A stretch of DNA of 64,000 nt, from contig OX637395.1 in assembly GCA_951799425.1 (NCBI GenBank), positions 1,570,501 to 1,634,500 on the forward strand. Reading direction: 5' to 3'. Position 1 is the first letter of the stretch, and each line of letters begins with the position of its first letter. This document shows, in pieces, positions 1-13,500 of this stretch. The notes under the pieces are model-generated. The model was not told where the DNA came from and searched no databases. It saw only the letters and a list, made by a program, of their open reading frames with translations. Both the position numbers and the translations under genes were made by a program. Origin of the DNA: Ilex aquifolium (taxonomy: Eukaryota; Streptophyta; Magnoliopsida; Aquifoliales; Aquifoliaceae).

Positions 1-448
1 ACTAATGAAAGGACCTGGAACATTCCCATTGGAAAGGTTATTAGCCATATATCAGTGTCTCACATCTGTTGAAGAGTGTTCGTTTGATGAAGAACAGGGA
101 ACTGATGGCTTAGGATGTGAAAATGGAGATAGTGGATTGATGTCCGACATTCTTTTGCAACTATCCAGTCTCTGCAGCGCTAATTTTATGAGCAAAGGAG
201 GAAGTTGTCCATTGGAGGGCTCAACTCGGTACCGATGTACAGTGAGTGAAGATATGGCTTTGAAGGTAACATTCTAAATCTCCAATTTTGAAGTTCTACA
301 ATATTTGTTGTGGTGGTGATAAAATCAATTTTCACCTATTTTCTTAATTTCTTGTTTCTAAACTGATGGTCACTGGCCGTTTTGAAATGTCCACTAGGTA
401 GCAAGGAGCCTAAAGTTTCCTTTGTCAAAGTACTTGTATAGGAGATAA
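1..448 (+). CDS. ORC5: Origin recognition complex subunit 5, C-terminal end (partial)
   Basis: Subunit 5 of the origin recognition complex, which marks replication origins in the nucleus and helps load the MCM helicase. Only the last two coding exons are present; the gene enters from the left edge. The first exon is open from base 2 to 265 and ends at a GT donor (266). The last exon is 398-448, after an AG acceptor, ending VARSLKFPLSKYLYRR and TAA. Both are in phase 0. The line TFPLERLLAIYQCLTS, followed by QLSSLCSANF, the RYRCTVS segment and the SKYLY end, matches the ORC5 C-terminus known from plants and from human (TFPLDRLLAIFYSI ... YKCTVS ... KYLYDFL). Upstream exons and the AAA+ ATPase core lie outside. 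No defect is visible. Identity rests on recalled family sequence. Confidence 0.88.
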
Positions 449-3400
449 TATGCCATGCGAGAGCCTTCTCATTTTCTTCAAATTTTTCTTACATTTCCCA
501 AAGGGAATTTCGAGAAGGGAAATATGATATTGCCTACACTTCAAAGTCAATCAACAGTTAGTTTGGTGAACCATGGAAGGTGCTGGGAAAGAACAACGGC
601 CATGTTGATTCCTGTCTTCTCAGTATTTGGTGGATGGTCGGCATTGTACTTGCTGCCAACTGGGTTCCTTCCGTTATTTATTTAATTGATTAGGGCTCGA
701 AAAATCATGTTTGTATTGTGATTGAGATTTTGAATGCTAAATGTTTGGAATTTTTTTATTGATGAAATTTTCTGCAATTGCAGCCATTTGCCAAAATTAT
801 GGTGAAATTTGGAGCAAGATTGCTTAGAAGATGCAGTAATGAAACTTCTGTACTATGTCCTCTCATTAGCATGGTGCATTTAAAAATGATCTTGCTGTGT
901 TATTGTTTGCATTTGATATGGTTTCTTATATGAGTTGTTTACAGTTTGCCCTTGTCATAGTCCTGTGTATTTTTTCTGGGATGTGCTTTCTACTTCTGTA
1001 CTCTGCTTCCTTAACCCATGTGATAACAGGTGTGTTGTTGAGTTTCCACAGACTAAACTTGGTGGTACTTTGTAGACTAATCATTTTGAGGACTTGCAAG
1101 GATATTTTCTTATCCGTGAACAGGCATGTCCTGCAAAACAACCAAAAACTAAAAATCTCCATGAACAGGATGCATTGGCTGAAAACTCTCATACTCAACC
1201 TGCAATTAATGGATTCCCTATGCCTATTCTAATATCAACATGTTTGATTACCCATGTAGGATTCCTAAAATTCAAACCCATTTCGGCATTTCTACTTTGC
1301 CGAAGATATTTGGTTGGTTAGAAGGCAGATCTCCCTAGAAATATCTTGATTGAAATAATAAAATTGAGCATGATGCCATTATCATATCTTTCCATATCTA
1401 ACTTTGTGCAGCAGTTTTGTTAGCAATATTTCATATAGCTAATATAATTTCCAAGGCATTTAAGTTCAATTTTACTAAATTTAACTCATTACTCTATCTC
1501 TACATAGAGGTGGTGCAATTTTTGTGTACCTACTGATTAACATGAACAGAGTATCAAACTACTCCTTCTGTAACACCAGGACATTAACTTTGATTTGGTT
1601 TGTTATTGATATGGCTATTAGTTGGCATTATGCAGGACATGATATTAGGCGCTCAGAAGACTGAGGCGGCAAAAGGTAGAGTGTGTAGAACATCCATGAA
1701 TATAAGTTCTTGACATATTCTGGCTTTTATTGCTGAATCGTGATTTTTGGCTGTTTTGCATTGGTGATAGACTGTTTTGAAATCATTTGGGAAAGATGGC
1801 TCAAATGCTATATGGTCCCTCTGCAGCTGGCTAGTCTTCCTATTATCCAGGGGCAAGTTTGCTTACACCGTTTTAGAGAGTGTGTTCTGCAATATTCAGA
1901 GCTATGCTGGTTAGTAATTTATAGTTTTTAAATCATGGTATACTAGATGTATTCCAGGGCAAAAACTATGGTCAAATTAATTTTAAATGTTTTTTCTCCC
2001 TACTTAGTAACATGTCACTAGAAATTTGTGTTGTCTCTTATGAAACCCTATGCGTGACTAGATCTCACCCAGCTTCTTGGGCTATATAAATTTTCACACC
2101 TCTGTGCTAACCAATTAGAAAAAAATAAAAAGAAGATTTTCGCGGGTGAATATTGACTTTTTCAATATTTATTTCAGTGGTAGGGTTAGCCCATGACCTA
2201 TTAAAATGATTGAAATTAGTCCCTGGTTTGATCCGCCATCCCACCCAATGAATCATTAGGATTCATTTTCAGTAGATACGTAAGATGATTTAAAGATTTG
2301 CTGAGCAAAGCTATTACTTGGGATAAACTTCACAAGAATGGTGGATGCCATGTTTCTTCAAATGTGAATTGAGAAAATAGGACAGTTTGAAGGATTTGCA
2401 ACTTTATTGGCTGCTTCCGAAATTTTGTGACTTACTATGCTTAAACGCATCTGATTATTATTATTCTGATAATGCAGGACCTTCATGGAGGTCTGGGCTC
2501 CTAGTATGGTTTTGTTACAATATGATTAAAGAGTGAGCAAACAAAACCTGAATGATCCAGGTAGTTTTACTAGTTGATTAGTGCTAGATTATCCTGCCCT
2601 CCTTTTGTAAGTCCTAAGAATAATCATTAGGGGGTGAATCAGATATTAAACAATGCTGCGAAGTAATCTGGATGGATTCTGCCAACATGGTCGAGTTATT
2701 TCCCTCTGCTTGTGTAAGGGTAATTTCCACCTTACTTTACTTTAACGCGCAATACTAATTTCTGCCTTAATTGCATTAGTTTAACGTGCAGCACTATCTA
2801 CACTTTCATGTTACATTTCTTGAACTGTGCATGCCTGGAAAATGTTTTTGGCTTATCATAATGTTAGCCAACTATTCTTTTGATCATATAATGGTTTAGT
2901 CCAACTACAGGTGCTCATAAAAGTAGCTTAATTTGATGATTGTCGAATGATATGGAGAGAAAAATATGCAACTCAAAGCTTGAACCTTTTTGATTAAATT
3001 TTTAAGGTACTGGATAGTGATACACACATCAGATGGTGAATGCACCGCTAGAAATCAGGCTTGAAGCTCTCACCTTACGATCGAACCAACAGCTGATAGC
3101 AGCTGGTGGTCATGACTGCTACCAAATATCATCCTCCTTTTAGTTTTGTGATCATATCTGATGGAACAATTTCCAAATGGCTCGAATTTCCATCAGGTAA
3201 GGTTGTTTTACAGCAGAATCTGTGGCTCTGTAGTTGACTTTTGTTCTAGGATAAAACCAGTTGCAATATGGTTGACTTTTGGCACTCTGCAGTCTGCATT
3301 GAAGCGAGTCAAACCCACTGCTGGTGAAACTTAGATAATGTTTATTGCGTTTGGAGGTAGAAGATAAAGATAGAGTGACATAACGTATGCCAAAGCTATA

Positions 3401-3604
3401 AATTGGTAGGTCGTCCAACCCTGACCAGCCACGGGAACAGCCCATCTTTCATTTATTAGTTAAGAAATCGTTCAACAAGTTTAACCTAGTAAAAAACCCA
3501 GCATTAATTTAAAGCACATCTTCTATAGTTCCTCAACCAATCTCATTTATGTCTATTCATTGAATGCCTGAGTTTAAATACCCAGCTCTCTTCCCTGCAG
3601 AAAC

Positions 3605-3649
<45 letters not shown>

Positions 3650-3850
3650 CTGGTTTTGGCTCAAATGACCCATTGTAAGGCTTTGCTAGGGTGGTTTCCT
3701 GTTTGAGGTGTATGACCCTTTGTACCTTAAATCTTCAACGACCTGCATTTATGGTAGTGAATCTGATAGTTAGAGAGAGAAAGAGAGGGAGAATGAAGAA
3801 ATTCAAGAAACAGTCTGGCCTTAGTAATTGCATTTCATTAACTCCTCACC
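449..3850. other. Spacer between ORC5 and CYP86A; no gene seen
   Basis: This stretch holds the ORC5 3' untranslated region and then AT-rich sequence. Short open frames (for example around 897-1232) have no recognisable domain, biased composition or consistent splice sites, so none is called. The only clear structure is a long AG microsatellite near 3606-3645. The last few hundred bases should contain the CYP86A promoter. Confidence 0.6.
3606..3645 (+). repeat. (AG)n microsatellite
   Basis: About 20 uninterrupted AG units, roughly 200 bases upstream of the proposed CYP86A TATA box. A complementary CT run follows at 3914-3948, so the two could pair as inverted repeats. Confidence 0.95.
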
Positions 3851-3857
3851 TATAAAT
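3851..3857 (+). promoter_or_regulatory. Likely TATA box of CYP86A
   Basis: TATAAAT in the context CACCTATAAATCCCC, followed by a pyrimidine-rich leader. A start of transcription about 30 bases downstream would give a leader of about 300 bases that includes the CT run at 3914-3948. A second AT-rich motif (TATATATA near 4105) lies only about 75 bases before the ATG and is a weaker choice. Confidence 0.45.
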
Positions 3858-3911
3858 CCCCTTGATGCTTTACTTTGTTCATCTCACTCTTCTTCTCTGC
3901 CTTTGTCTTTC

Positions 3912-3913
<2 letters not shown>

Positions 3914-3948
<35 letters not shown>
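3914..3948 (+). repeat. (CT)n tract in the probable CYP86A 5' leader
   Basis: About 17 CT units just downstream of the proposed TATA box. Pyrimidine tracts are common in plant 5' leaders. Confidence 0.9.
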
Positions 3949-3951
<3 letters not shown>

Positions 3952-4182
3952 CAGAACATTACATTTCCCATCCCGACATTAGTTGTCCGTACAGTGGTGT
4001 TTAGTTGAACCACTGAAGCTTAAGTTAAACCATTCTTGGTTCAAAATATACAATATCTCTCTGGGTCTTGCTTTTCTCACCAAGTTTTTGTGGTCTTGAA
4101 ACCATATATATAGTTTTCTTCATATTAGTGGTGATTTCTCGGGAAAACATTTTCCCAAGAAACTTGAGTTTATCTCCCAACA

Positions 4183-5877
4183 ATGGATATATCTTTGGCT
4201 TTACTGTTGTTTACTGCAGTTACTACCTATCTGATATGGTTCACCTTCATCTCACGGCCATTGAAGGGTCCACGGGTCTGGCCATTATTGGGTAGCTTAC
4301 CGGGCTTGATCGAGAACGCTGATCGAATGCACGAGTGGATCACCGATAATCTCCGCGCGTGTGGTGGCACGTATCAGACATGCATATGTGCCATACCCTT
4401 CTTGGCTCGGAAGCAAGGTCTTGTGACTGTCACGTGTGACCCCAAGAATCTGGAGCATATCTTGAAGATCCGGTTCGAAAATTATCCCAAGGGTCCAACA
4501 TGGCAAGCTGTGTTTCATGATCTACTTGGCCAAGGGATCTTCAACTCCGATGGTGACACGTGGCTGTTCCAGAGGAAGACGGCTGCTCTCGAGTTTACGA
4601 CCCGGACGCTACGCCAAGCCATGGCTCGGTGGGTGAACCGCGCCATTAAGCTCAGATTCTGCCCCATTTTGAGAACGGCTCAGCTCCAAGCCGAGCCTGT
4701 CGATCTACAAGACCTCTTACTCCGGCTGACTTTTGACAACATATGCGGCTTGGCGTTTGGGAAGGATCCACAGACGCTCACGCCGGGGCTGCCGGAGAAC
4801 AGATTCTCGGCGGCGTTCGACCAAGCCACGGAAGCGACACTGCAGCGGTTTATATTCCCAGAAGTTATATGGAAGCTTAAGAAATGGCTTCGGCTCGGTA
4901 TGGAAGTCAGCTTGAGCCGAAGCCTCGTACACGTGGACGAGTATTTGTCTTGCGTCATCAACACACGTAAGCTCGAGTTGATGAGTCAGCAAAAAGATGG
5001 CAACCCACATGATGATTTGCTCTCAAGGTTCATGAAGAAGAAAGACTCATATTCAGACAAATTCTTGCAACACGTGGCACTCAATTTCATCCTAGCTGGA
5101 CGGGATACGTCATCAGTCGCGCTTAGTTGGTTCTTCTGGTTGGTCACCCAACACCAAATAGTCGAAAAGAAAATATTGTGTGAAATATGCACTGTTCTGA
5201 TGGAGACACGTGGCGAGAATTTATTATCATGGGTTGATGAGCCCTTGGAGTTTGAAGAAGTTGACCGTTTGATATACCTGAAAGCTGCATTGACGGAAAC
5301 TCTCCGACTATACCCTTCCGTGCCGGAGGACTCGAAGCATGTCGTGGCCGACGACATGTTGCCGGATGGCACATTTGTACCGGCGGGGTCATCGGTTACA
5401 TACTCTATATACTCGGCGGGTAGAATGAAGTCTACATGGGGTGAGGATTGTATGGAGTTTTGGCCGGAGAGGTGGTTATCTCCGGACCGGAAGCGATTTG
5501 TTATGCATGATTCTTACAAGTTTGTTGCGTTCAATGCCGGTCCGAGGATATGTTTGGGAAAAGACTTGGCTTATCTACAAATGAAGTCGATAGCGGCGGC
5601 AGTTTTGCTGCGGTACCGGCTCAAGGTGGTGCCGGGCCACCAAGTGGAGCAAAAGATGTCATTGACGTTGTTCATGAAGTATGGGCTTAAGGTTAACTTG
5701 CATCCAAGGGATCTAACGGCGGTTGTGACAAGTATTATGGAGGAGAGAGAGGGTGGGTTGCATGGGGAAGAGTCTCGGATCACCGTTAGATGTAACGGTA
5801 GGTGTGATACACTTAATGAGAGTGGCGGTGGCGGTGGCGGTGGCGTTGGGGTTGATGTGGTTGGTGGCGTTCTTTAA
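4183..5877 (+). CDS. CYP86A: Cytochrome P450 CYP86A fatty-acid omega-hydroxylase (CYP86A2/A4 type)
   Basis: ER-bound P450 that hydroxylates the omega end of C16/C18 fatty acids for cutin monomers. Single exon, 564 codons, as in other CYP86A genes (usually about 530-555). Residues 2-23 form a hydrophobic anchor, followed by the proline hinge [17 protein letters not shown]. The I-helix oxygen-binding motif AGRDTS is at 305-310, the K-helix ExxR (ETLR) at 372-375, and the haem loop [10 protein letters not shown] has its ligand Cys at 457. All key residues are present. The tail after about residue 540 ends in a run of glycines encoded by GGT/GGC triplets; Arabidopsis CYP86A2 also has a loose Gly/Ala/Val tail. 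PHT4;4 and GPAT4/8 downstream match the Arabidopsis CYP86A2 neighbourhood, which supports the A2/A4 subgroup over A7/A8. The ATG is the first in frame after the CT leader and starts the membrane anchor. Confidence 0.95.
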   Translation: MDISLALLLFTAVTTYLIWFTFISRPLKGPRVWPLLGSLPGLIENADRMHEWITDNLRACGGTYQTCICAIPFLARKQGLVTVTCDPKNLEHILKIRFENYPKGPTWQAVFHDLLGQGIFNSDGDTWLFQRKTAALEFTTRTLRQAMARWVNRAIKLRFCPILRTAQLQAEPVDLQDLLLRLTFDNICGLAFGKDPQTLTPGLPENRFSAAFDQATEATLQRFIFPEVIWKLKKWLRLGMEVSLSRSLVHVDEYLSCVINTRKLELMSQQKDGNPHDDLLSRFMKKKDSYSDKFLQHVALNFILAGRDTSSVALSWFFWLVTQHQIVEKKILCEICTVLMETRGENLLSWVDEPLEFEEVDRLIYLKAALTETLRLYPSVPEDSKHVVADDMLPDGTFVPAGSSVTYSIYSAGRMKSTWGEDCMEFWPERWLSPDRKRFVMHDSYKFVAFNAGPRICLGKDLAYLQMKSIAAAVLLRYRLKVVPGHQVEQKMSLTLFMKYGLKVNLHPRDLTAVVTSIMEEREGGLHGEESRITVRCNGRCDTLNESGGGGGGGVGVDVVGGVL

Positions 5878-7595
5878 AGCTGTTTGGTTGAAGGTTGTTT
5901 ACTCGGTGTAGATTTTAAGTTGATGGGCCCCCACCATTATTGAGTTTTGTTCACCCGTCGGTTGGATTTTATGTTATGGAAGGGGGTGGGGCAATCCTCA
6001 CATGGCAGCTGTGACTTTGTTTCCTCTCAAATTACAAGGTAATTGGGGAATTTTTTTAATTCTTTCTAAATGGTGAAGATCTATTCGCATCAACAAATTC
6101 GGGTTAGACTCCTTTCTAATTTTAGAACAATTGGAGGATCTTTGATTTTTTTTTTTTTTTTGAAATAGAGGATTTGTACGTATTAACAATTCAATTCAGT
6201 TTTGAATTTTTAAACAATGAAAGTATTTTTGAATAAGAAAAGATTTGTTGACGTGGATAAGAAAAGATTTGTTGGCATGGATAAATCTTTTACTATTCAA
6301 AAAAAAAAAAAAAATCAAAGATCATCCAATTATAAAAAAATTAGAGAGGAGTTAAACCCTAATAAACTCTTTTATTTAGAACACATACTGAATTTTTAAA
6401 ATTAAAAATAAATTGAACCTGCGGAGATGGATAGATCTTGGTCATTCAAAGATAGTTGGAAGATCCTTCAATTGTCTCTTAATTGGAGAAGAGCTCGGAG
6501 TAGGAATTTTCAGCCTTGGCACACTTCATGTAGGTACATTTCATTCATTATGACACGGACAAAGTTGGATGCAAAATGGAGAGTCCAAGAAAGGAGGTTT
6601 CATGCTGAAAAACTGAGTCTTATCTTTGGTGGAGTTAAGAGCAGCACACCTTGTACTCTCTCTCTCTCTCTCTCTCTCCCTCTCCCTCTCTCTCTCTATC
6701 AAAATAATCCCATCTATTCTTTGAATTTTTGTTTCTGTTTACTTGTAGCTCACCTTTTGTACTTTTATTTAATGAAATTTCCATCTAATTGGCAGCTTGG
6801 GTACGTCGTACAATGATAATAGTTGATGTCTTTTCAAATGGGATTTTCCTAAACTCCTTATGCTTTGGTGTTCAAGTATTATATTAATTTGCACTTCAGC
6901 ATAATGGTTTTATCTCGTATTACTTACGGCCTAGTCATCTCAAGTTCAAATCCCGTATACCTTGATGTATATTACACAAAAACAACAAAAATATAAAGAA
7001 AAAATCACTTTCAGTGCACTTTAATATTTGAAATGATTAATCGAAGCGAAGATCTCCAAAAACTGGAAAATAGAAGACTTGCAAAACTAAAACACATGGC
7101 CCATGACCACCCCTAATTCATGTTAGAACAGCGACAACAAACTAGCAGCAAAAAATATGTTAATAAGCTCAATAACGAGGTTTAAAGTACTGTAATAAGA
7201 TTTAAGAACAGTACAGATATTCGATATCATCAACTTTAGAGATTTTGAAGTTCATATGAGGTTTTCTTTGACAGATTGCTTGCACCTTCAAGGACTGTTA
7301 GGGCTGAGGAAATGTTCAATGGGTGTAAATTACCCGGGAGTGCTCATCTGATCTGAGCACAAGTAAATTAGAATGAAAGATAATAACATGTAAGCAAGTT
7401 TTTTAGGGCCAACTTACAAAATCGTCAGGAGTCGCATTTAGGTTCGTGTCCAAGTTTTCAAACCAACCTTCATTCATCCCTGTATATTTGGTTTTATAAC
7501 TCTTTCCTGCTCTTACTCTTTCCCCCTCCAAAAAAAAAACTCTTTGATCTCTCCAGTTATGAATGCTGCATCTCTCCACCCTTTCTGCAGCAGTT
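5878..7595. other. Spacer between the tail-to-tail CYP86A and PHT4;4 genes
   Basis: Holds the two 3' untranslated regions, an inverted repeat at 6106-6356, an almost pure CT tract at about 6655-6708, and AT-rich sequence. No gene is seen. The open frame at 6427-6816 runs through the CT tract and has no recognisable domain. Confidence 0.6.
6106..6356. repeat. Foldback repeat, MITE-like, with poly-T/poly-A arms
   Basis: The arm at about 6106-6172 (reading AATTGGAGGATCTTTGATT and then poly-T) returns in reverse complement at about 6292-6356 (poly-A, then ATCAAAGATCATCCAATT). The centre holds two direct copies of AAGAAAAGATTTGTTG about 24 bases apart near 6235-6285. Weaker pairing may continue outward (GAAGATCTAT near 6075 against ATAGATCTTG near 6430). 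No target-site duplication was found, so the class is open. Confidence 0.55.
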
Positions 7596-10500
7596 CTAGT
7601 CAAGAATTTTCTCTCCAGTTGAAAAGAAGTTCCATACTAATGTTCCGATGATGTACAATGCAACAGCCACCTTAAACACGTCGTCCCAAGAACCTGCAAC
7701 GATATGGCTTGAGAATCAATATCTAATTTCTCCATTAGCAAAGAAAAAAAAAAAGATGTGAAAACTAAGATGATGAACCTTTCTGGAGTATGTATCCAGT
7801 TGCAGCCGTACCAAAGACACCAGCAAGCACTCCCGCAGTGTTAGATAGTCCCAACAAGACTCCCTGTCATGGATTATTCCCAAACTTTAAAATTTTCAAT
7901 CGAATATGGCAATATATTAAAATGAAGAAGGTACTATGATATAACCTTACCAAAAGACCAGTAAGAAATATGTCTACCCAAAAAGACAATGGGACACATT
8001 GTAGTTTATGAAGTTTGTCATATCCGTAATAACAACATAAAACATTTTGAGGTATTGGTAATTGCAATTTTAACACTTCGATTTGCACTCAAATTAACCT
8101 TTCTAATTCATCTGTTTATCGTAAGTAAGGTTTTTAGAGATTTATACAGGGTGCAAAGTTCATAGTTGTAATTTATATTGCAAGGCAAACCATTTCCTGG
8201 CTTCACTCATACTCGCATACGAAGAATAAAAGCTGGATAACTCACAGCGTAACGCGGGCCAATGTCTTGATGATTGGAATAGAGGCCAGACTGTGAGAAT
8301 GCATCCGATCCCTGTCAAGAAAGTGCATGCAAAAGACATTAGTTGAATAGTAGGTTCTCAAATTGTCAACAGTCTCCAAGTATGCTACTCTTTGCCGTCT
8401 ACTACCCTTAGCTGTCAGCTTCCTCGTACACCACAAAAATATTCCATTAGCTGCTACAGTAGTCGTACGGCGAACTGAATAGCATTTTGCTATGAAGGAT
8501 ATGACACTTCTCTACTGTTTTTTTTTTTTGATAACTTCTCTACTGTTTACATTCCTCATTAATCTGATTCTAAATGGTCCCAAAATTTACATTTATCTAC
8601 GGAAAACATACATGTTGAGGAGATTAAAAAAAATTACAAGTCGAATGAAACTGTTATAAAATCAGCTCAAACCTGACTGCATGCCATGCATAGCACCGCT
8701 AAAGCAGGCGTCCTGATATTGCTCAGCTGTGTGAGAAAGAATGCAGGGCCCAAAAACCCAATCGACTGCATTATCTGCAACATGAGGGAATTGCAGCAGA
8801 ATTATACCAAGATAATGTACCTCAAAAATGTGTTAATCATTTTCACATTGCTTATTTTGACCTTCAAACAATCAAATGACAGAATGGTGCCCTGTCTGTT
8901 AAGTATTGATATCGGAAAATATAAGAAAAAGAACAGAAAGCAGCTCCATTTTATGAGAGTATTCTCACTGTGAAGGAGTGTATCAAAAAGAGTTGTATAA
9001 TACTTGCCTTACGAACAACCGTTATGGACAGACCCTTGCTCACTAGTGTGTCTGCAATCCAACCTCCTATATTTGCAAACACAGCCATGGTCAACCATGG
9101 CAACACACAAAAAAGTCCAGATTCAGTGAGGTTGAACTTCAACACCTGAATCAAAATCAAAGGGCAAAAAGACCTTAGTTGGTTTGTCCAATCAGTTATC
9201 ATTTCTAATCATGATTCCATGTCTCAATGATTAATATTGTATCCATGAACTATTTACGTGCCTATATATTTTGTCTATGAAATTACATAAATACATACTG
9301 CTCTTCAAAGTTGCTGTTTTCTTTAGTATGCTCAGCCAATATAAAAGCTGCATGCTGATGGAAAAAAGTTGGTTTACCTTCACAATGGATGTTTAACAGA
9401 ATTTTGGTCATGTTAAATCAGGGTGATGCAGCTCAAAAGTGGAAGGGGAAGACAAAAGGCCAAATGCAATGAGAAGGGAAATTTCCATTGTAAACGTTAA
9501 AAAGTTAAGTATGTCTATTGTGTTAGTTTGAACCAAACCTAGTAAAATTTGAGCAATGTAGAAGTTTGACTTTTTATGGAAGGCCAGTTGCTGCAATTAA
9601 AAATTGCACAAGTTGAAAGAATGCATCAGTACACAAAACTTATCAGTAGTCCATGCTGGGCTTTGGTCCTCCACAGTTTGGAATACGAAGCCAATTACCC
9701 CCCTTGGGTTGAAGCATGACTCAACTGAATCCAGCGGATTACTGCTTTGGTTTTAATTGGAGAAAATAATATTGAAGAGGAGCCTTCCCTATCTAACTAT
9801 CATAAATCATGCATTAGAGGCAGCAAGTGGCAGTGATACAATGTTAGTTCTAATAAGCGTCTAATAGTTTGAGAAACCCAATTAGCTTAAATACGAGCAG
9901 GCATCAAATGCTGATAAAGTTTTTAACCAGGTTTTGGGGTCAAAATTTCACATGTATGAACTTGAAGTCTTAAAGATGGCAAAACAGTAAAAATACATAA
10001 AAAAAAAGCAAAGACAAAAATACACAGGCACATTCCGAATCCTAAAATGTTGTCTGTACCTGGTTATAATAGGTAGGCATCCATGTCAGAAGGATAAAAG
10101 TTCCCCAATTATGGCAGAAATGGGAGATAATGAGAGCCCAGACAGGTGCTTTCGATAATATTTTTTTCCATGGGATGACAGAGACAGGTTCCTTTGAAAT
10201 ACTGCCTTCCAAGATAAGCCTTTTTTCCTGGGCTGTAAGCTCGAGATCTTCCTTGGGTGAGCTATGTGCCTGGAAGAAGCAGATATAGGCAATGTTGAGG
10301 AGAACCTCCATGATATGAAATCTGGAGTTCATTTTAGAGGGAGGACATGATCCAGATCGGTTCTTTCCCTTAACACTGCCTAAATAAAGCGAATGGCAAT
10401 CCATGGTGATGAACCCATCCTCTTATTTTGAAAGTTTATATACAAAATGAATCATGCAAGACACCTAAAAACATTTGATCCAGTAAAAACTATGTCAAGG

Positions 10501-13500
10501 CAAAAAAATTTGTACTTTCAGAAAGTATTTGTGCTCCATTTAAGTCATTTAAGAGATTAAGAATGATTGGTACATCAAATTCTGTTGACTTTTCTAGCAA
10601 TATAGGAAAGAAGATTTCATAATCATAACGAGAATATTCAAAGTTTGGAAAGTGGGCTTCTAAGGTTCTATTTTACTCATCTGTAAGAAGAAAAATGCAC
10701 CCATAAAACTTCAGTAAAACCCAATGGAAACAGAAACTGTTTCTCAATTGCTGATTCAGGGGCAAAGATTGAAAGTCACATGTAGCAGTCGACTTCAAAT
10801 TAACGTGATAAGGAAGTGAAAATTGTTAACAGACTTTGAATTGATGCTGCGCCAGAAATTGAAACTTGAGAGATAACGATGGTTGAGTTGGTGAAGAAAA
10901 TTCTAAAACTTTTCCTTTTCTTTTTATGGAAATGCAAGCTGTTCTTGCAAATTGAAATGTAGAAAAAGAAGCAATCACTTACTTTGCTCACCCACAATGC
11001 AAACCAGATAATTCCAAGGGAACCAAAAGAGTAGAACACAGATGGCCATCCGAAGCTGTGGATCAAAATAGGAGAAATAGCCAACCCTATTACAGAACCA
11101 AGATACATGCCGCTATATACAAATGCAAGTGATCTGCTTCTCTCTGAGACAGGAATCCACTTAGAGAGCATATTGTTCATAGCAGGCATAGCAACACCCT
11201 GAAAAGCAAGAATACCCCTTTTGAACCAGGAGAAAATCTGTGACTAGGAGACATGAAATTTGTTTTATTGCCTACCAAAAACAGGCACGGAGCTAATAAT
11301 GCAGTTAAATGATAGAGAAATGGATATCGTTCCTTAAACAAAACATACCACAGATTAACCTGAATTGTAACCACTACCACATTTGTAATGTGGTATGGCG
11401 TGTTAATTGATCTAGTTCTAAAATGTTCATTGTAATAGAAAAGACACTTTGAAAGTTAGCAACAAGCATGTAAGACACAGGTACAATTAGTCTTCACTTT
11501 TAAATGTGGTGGTGCATGCTCAAGTCCACAATTTGAAAGTCAAAACAATGGCAAATTTTACACCACAGCCGATTAAATGATTTAGACAACTAAGAATGTC
11601 CAACGTGACTAGATCTGATAGGAATAATCAGCCCAATCTTCAGACTTATTGGGGAGAACGAGATAAGGGCTCCCAAACTTCTCTACTAACTGTAACAGAC
11701 ATGTGATTACATGATCTATAATCTATTGGGAATGGATAGGCATTGCATCAGATCCAGCAAGTAAACGGACCAAAAAAACAAAATTTCATGAAAAGCTCAC
11801 CAAATTTACACCTGGTAACAGTGTCAAAGGGATGGGTATGGTCCATTATATGAAAGCCTCAAGGTACCTTGGCAAATTGTTAGGAGTATTCAAGTTGAGC
11901 ATAATAGGCAACTCCGATTCCAAAAATGATGTGAGAATGTAAAATAGATATTACAAGTTGAATTTTAACCACCATTAAGTTTAAGTTGTCCAGCTCTAAG
12001 AACGTATTCCTGCAAAACAAACTAGATACCAATCCTTCTGTTCACATTGACCTGAACTATTGCAGCTGTAGGCCACATGCATATCACCACACCAGAAAAC
12101 AAATTTATGATATGTAGGTTATCAATTAATAATGTTTTAACTCATTGTAGTGATCAAGTGGTGCTTCACAGGTATGAGTACTGCGTTCCCTAATAATAAT
12201 CCTTTATTTCTTATCTATCTTACAATCCACATGAAGACATTTAAAATGTTAGAAGGCAGTGTTATGAAAAAAATATGAATAAGAGTAGAGTTAAATTAAT
12301 GTACTTTGAAGCTAATTCTACATGCAATAGCAAAAAGATTTAAACAATTAAATCACTCGGCCATTAAAAAAATACAAATAGATAAGAACTAAATGAAGCA
12401 TAAGAGATGCAAACCTCGCCAATTCCCATAAAGGCGCGCATGATAAGTAAAAAAGGAAGCCCAATTTTGGCAGCAAGAGGTGTCAAAACTGTTGCAACTG
12501 ACCACCAGATCACTCCAAAACCCAATACTAGTTTCCCACCAATTTTATCTGCCCATATACCTCCGACGATCTATATTTTACAGCATACATAAACAAACTC
12601 GTGTTAGAGAAGCAGACATTGCAAGAAGTAACCTTCCATTAAATGATAATAATAGTACTGACAAGTATAATCATAACTGGCCAAGCCCAATACAATTCAG
12701 CTTTTGAAACGAAAAATCCATATAAAAATGAAATGGCAAGTGCATTAGCTTGTAGTAGGCAAGAATCAAGTTGATTGATTAAACTTATATATTCAAAAGC
12801 AGGTTGATTACAGAGAATTTGAAGTTTTTGCAGACAAGAAGGTGAAAGTCGAGATGAACTACAAACAAGCAGGAATTGAAATTGTTACATTGTCTGTTTT
12901 CTGTATCTGCACTACAATTTCAAGATATGAAGCCGTATGATATACAAAGACCCAAACAAGTGCCGATTCAGACTCAGAGCAGATAAAATACACCCTTCAA
13001 AACCCAATACATTGGTGCAACTGGAATGACCAAGCATTTTCTCTTGAGGTCGACATTAAATACTGATTTGCCTTTGAAATTGTGCTAAAATGTCATCGGC
13101 ATAAGATTGAAACCTGAGTGAGCAGATAGCCCCAGAAGAAAGAAGACTGAATAAGACCAACAGTAGCACTGTTCCAGTTATACTGCTTTGACATTGGAAG
13201 GATCGCAATGCTCATGTTCACCTGTAATGGAACATCCAATTAGTCAGCATTCCAAGATATAATTTATCTTGAGTTGTCTGAATACATCAATGTAGTATAG
13301 ACACCTTGCCACTACATCCATTCGTTTAATTGTAACACATGGTAAGATGCAAGCATGACTATGACGCAACATAGGATACTTGGATTTTGAATTTGGAAAA
13401 CGCTAGACTTCACATAAACATATGAAGTATGAGGACGAAAAGCATAACAAAATAACTCACACGGTCCATGTTGCATAACAGAAATGCAGCAAAACAAAGC

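Noticed and set aside
897-1232. 111-codon open frame after ORC5
   Set aside because: Hydrophobic but without any recognisable family, and the opposite strand is also open. It lies in AT-rich 3' flanking DNA with no supporting splice or promoter signals.
4297-5783. Several minus-strand and shifted frames within the CYP86A exon
   Set aside because: Shadows of the GC-balanced CYP86A coding sequence; none has a known domain.
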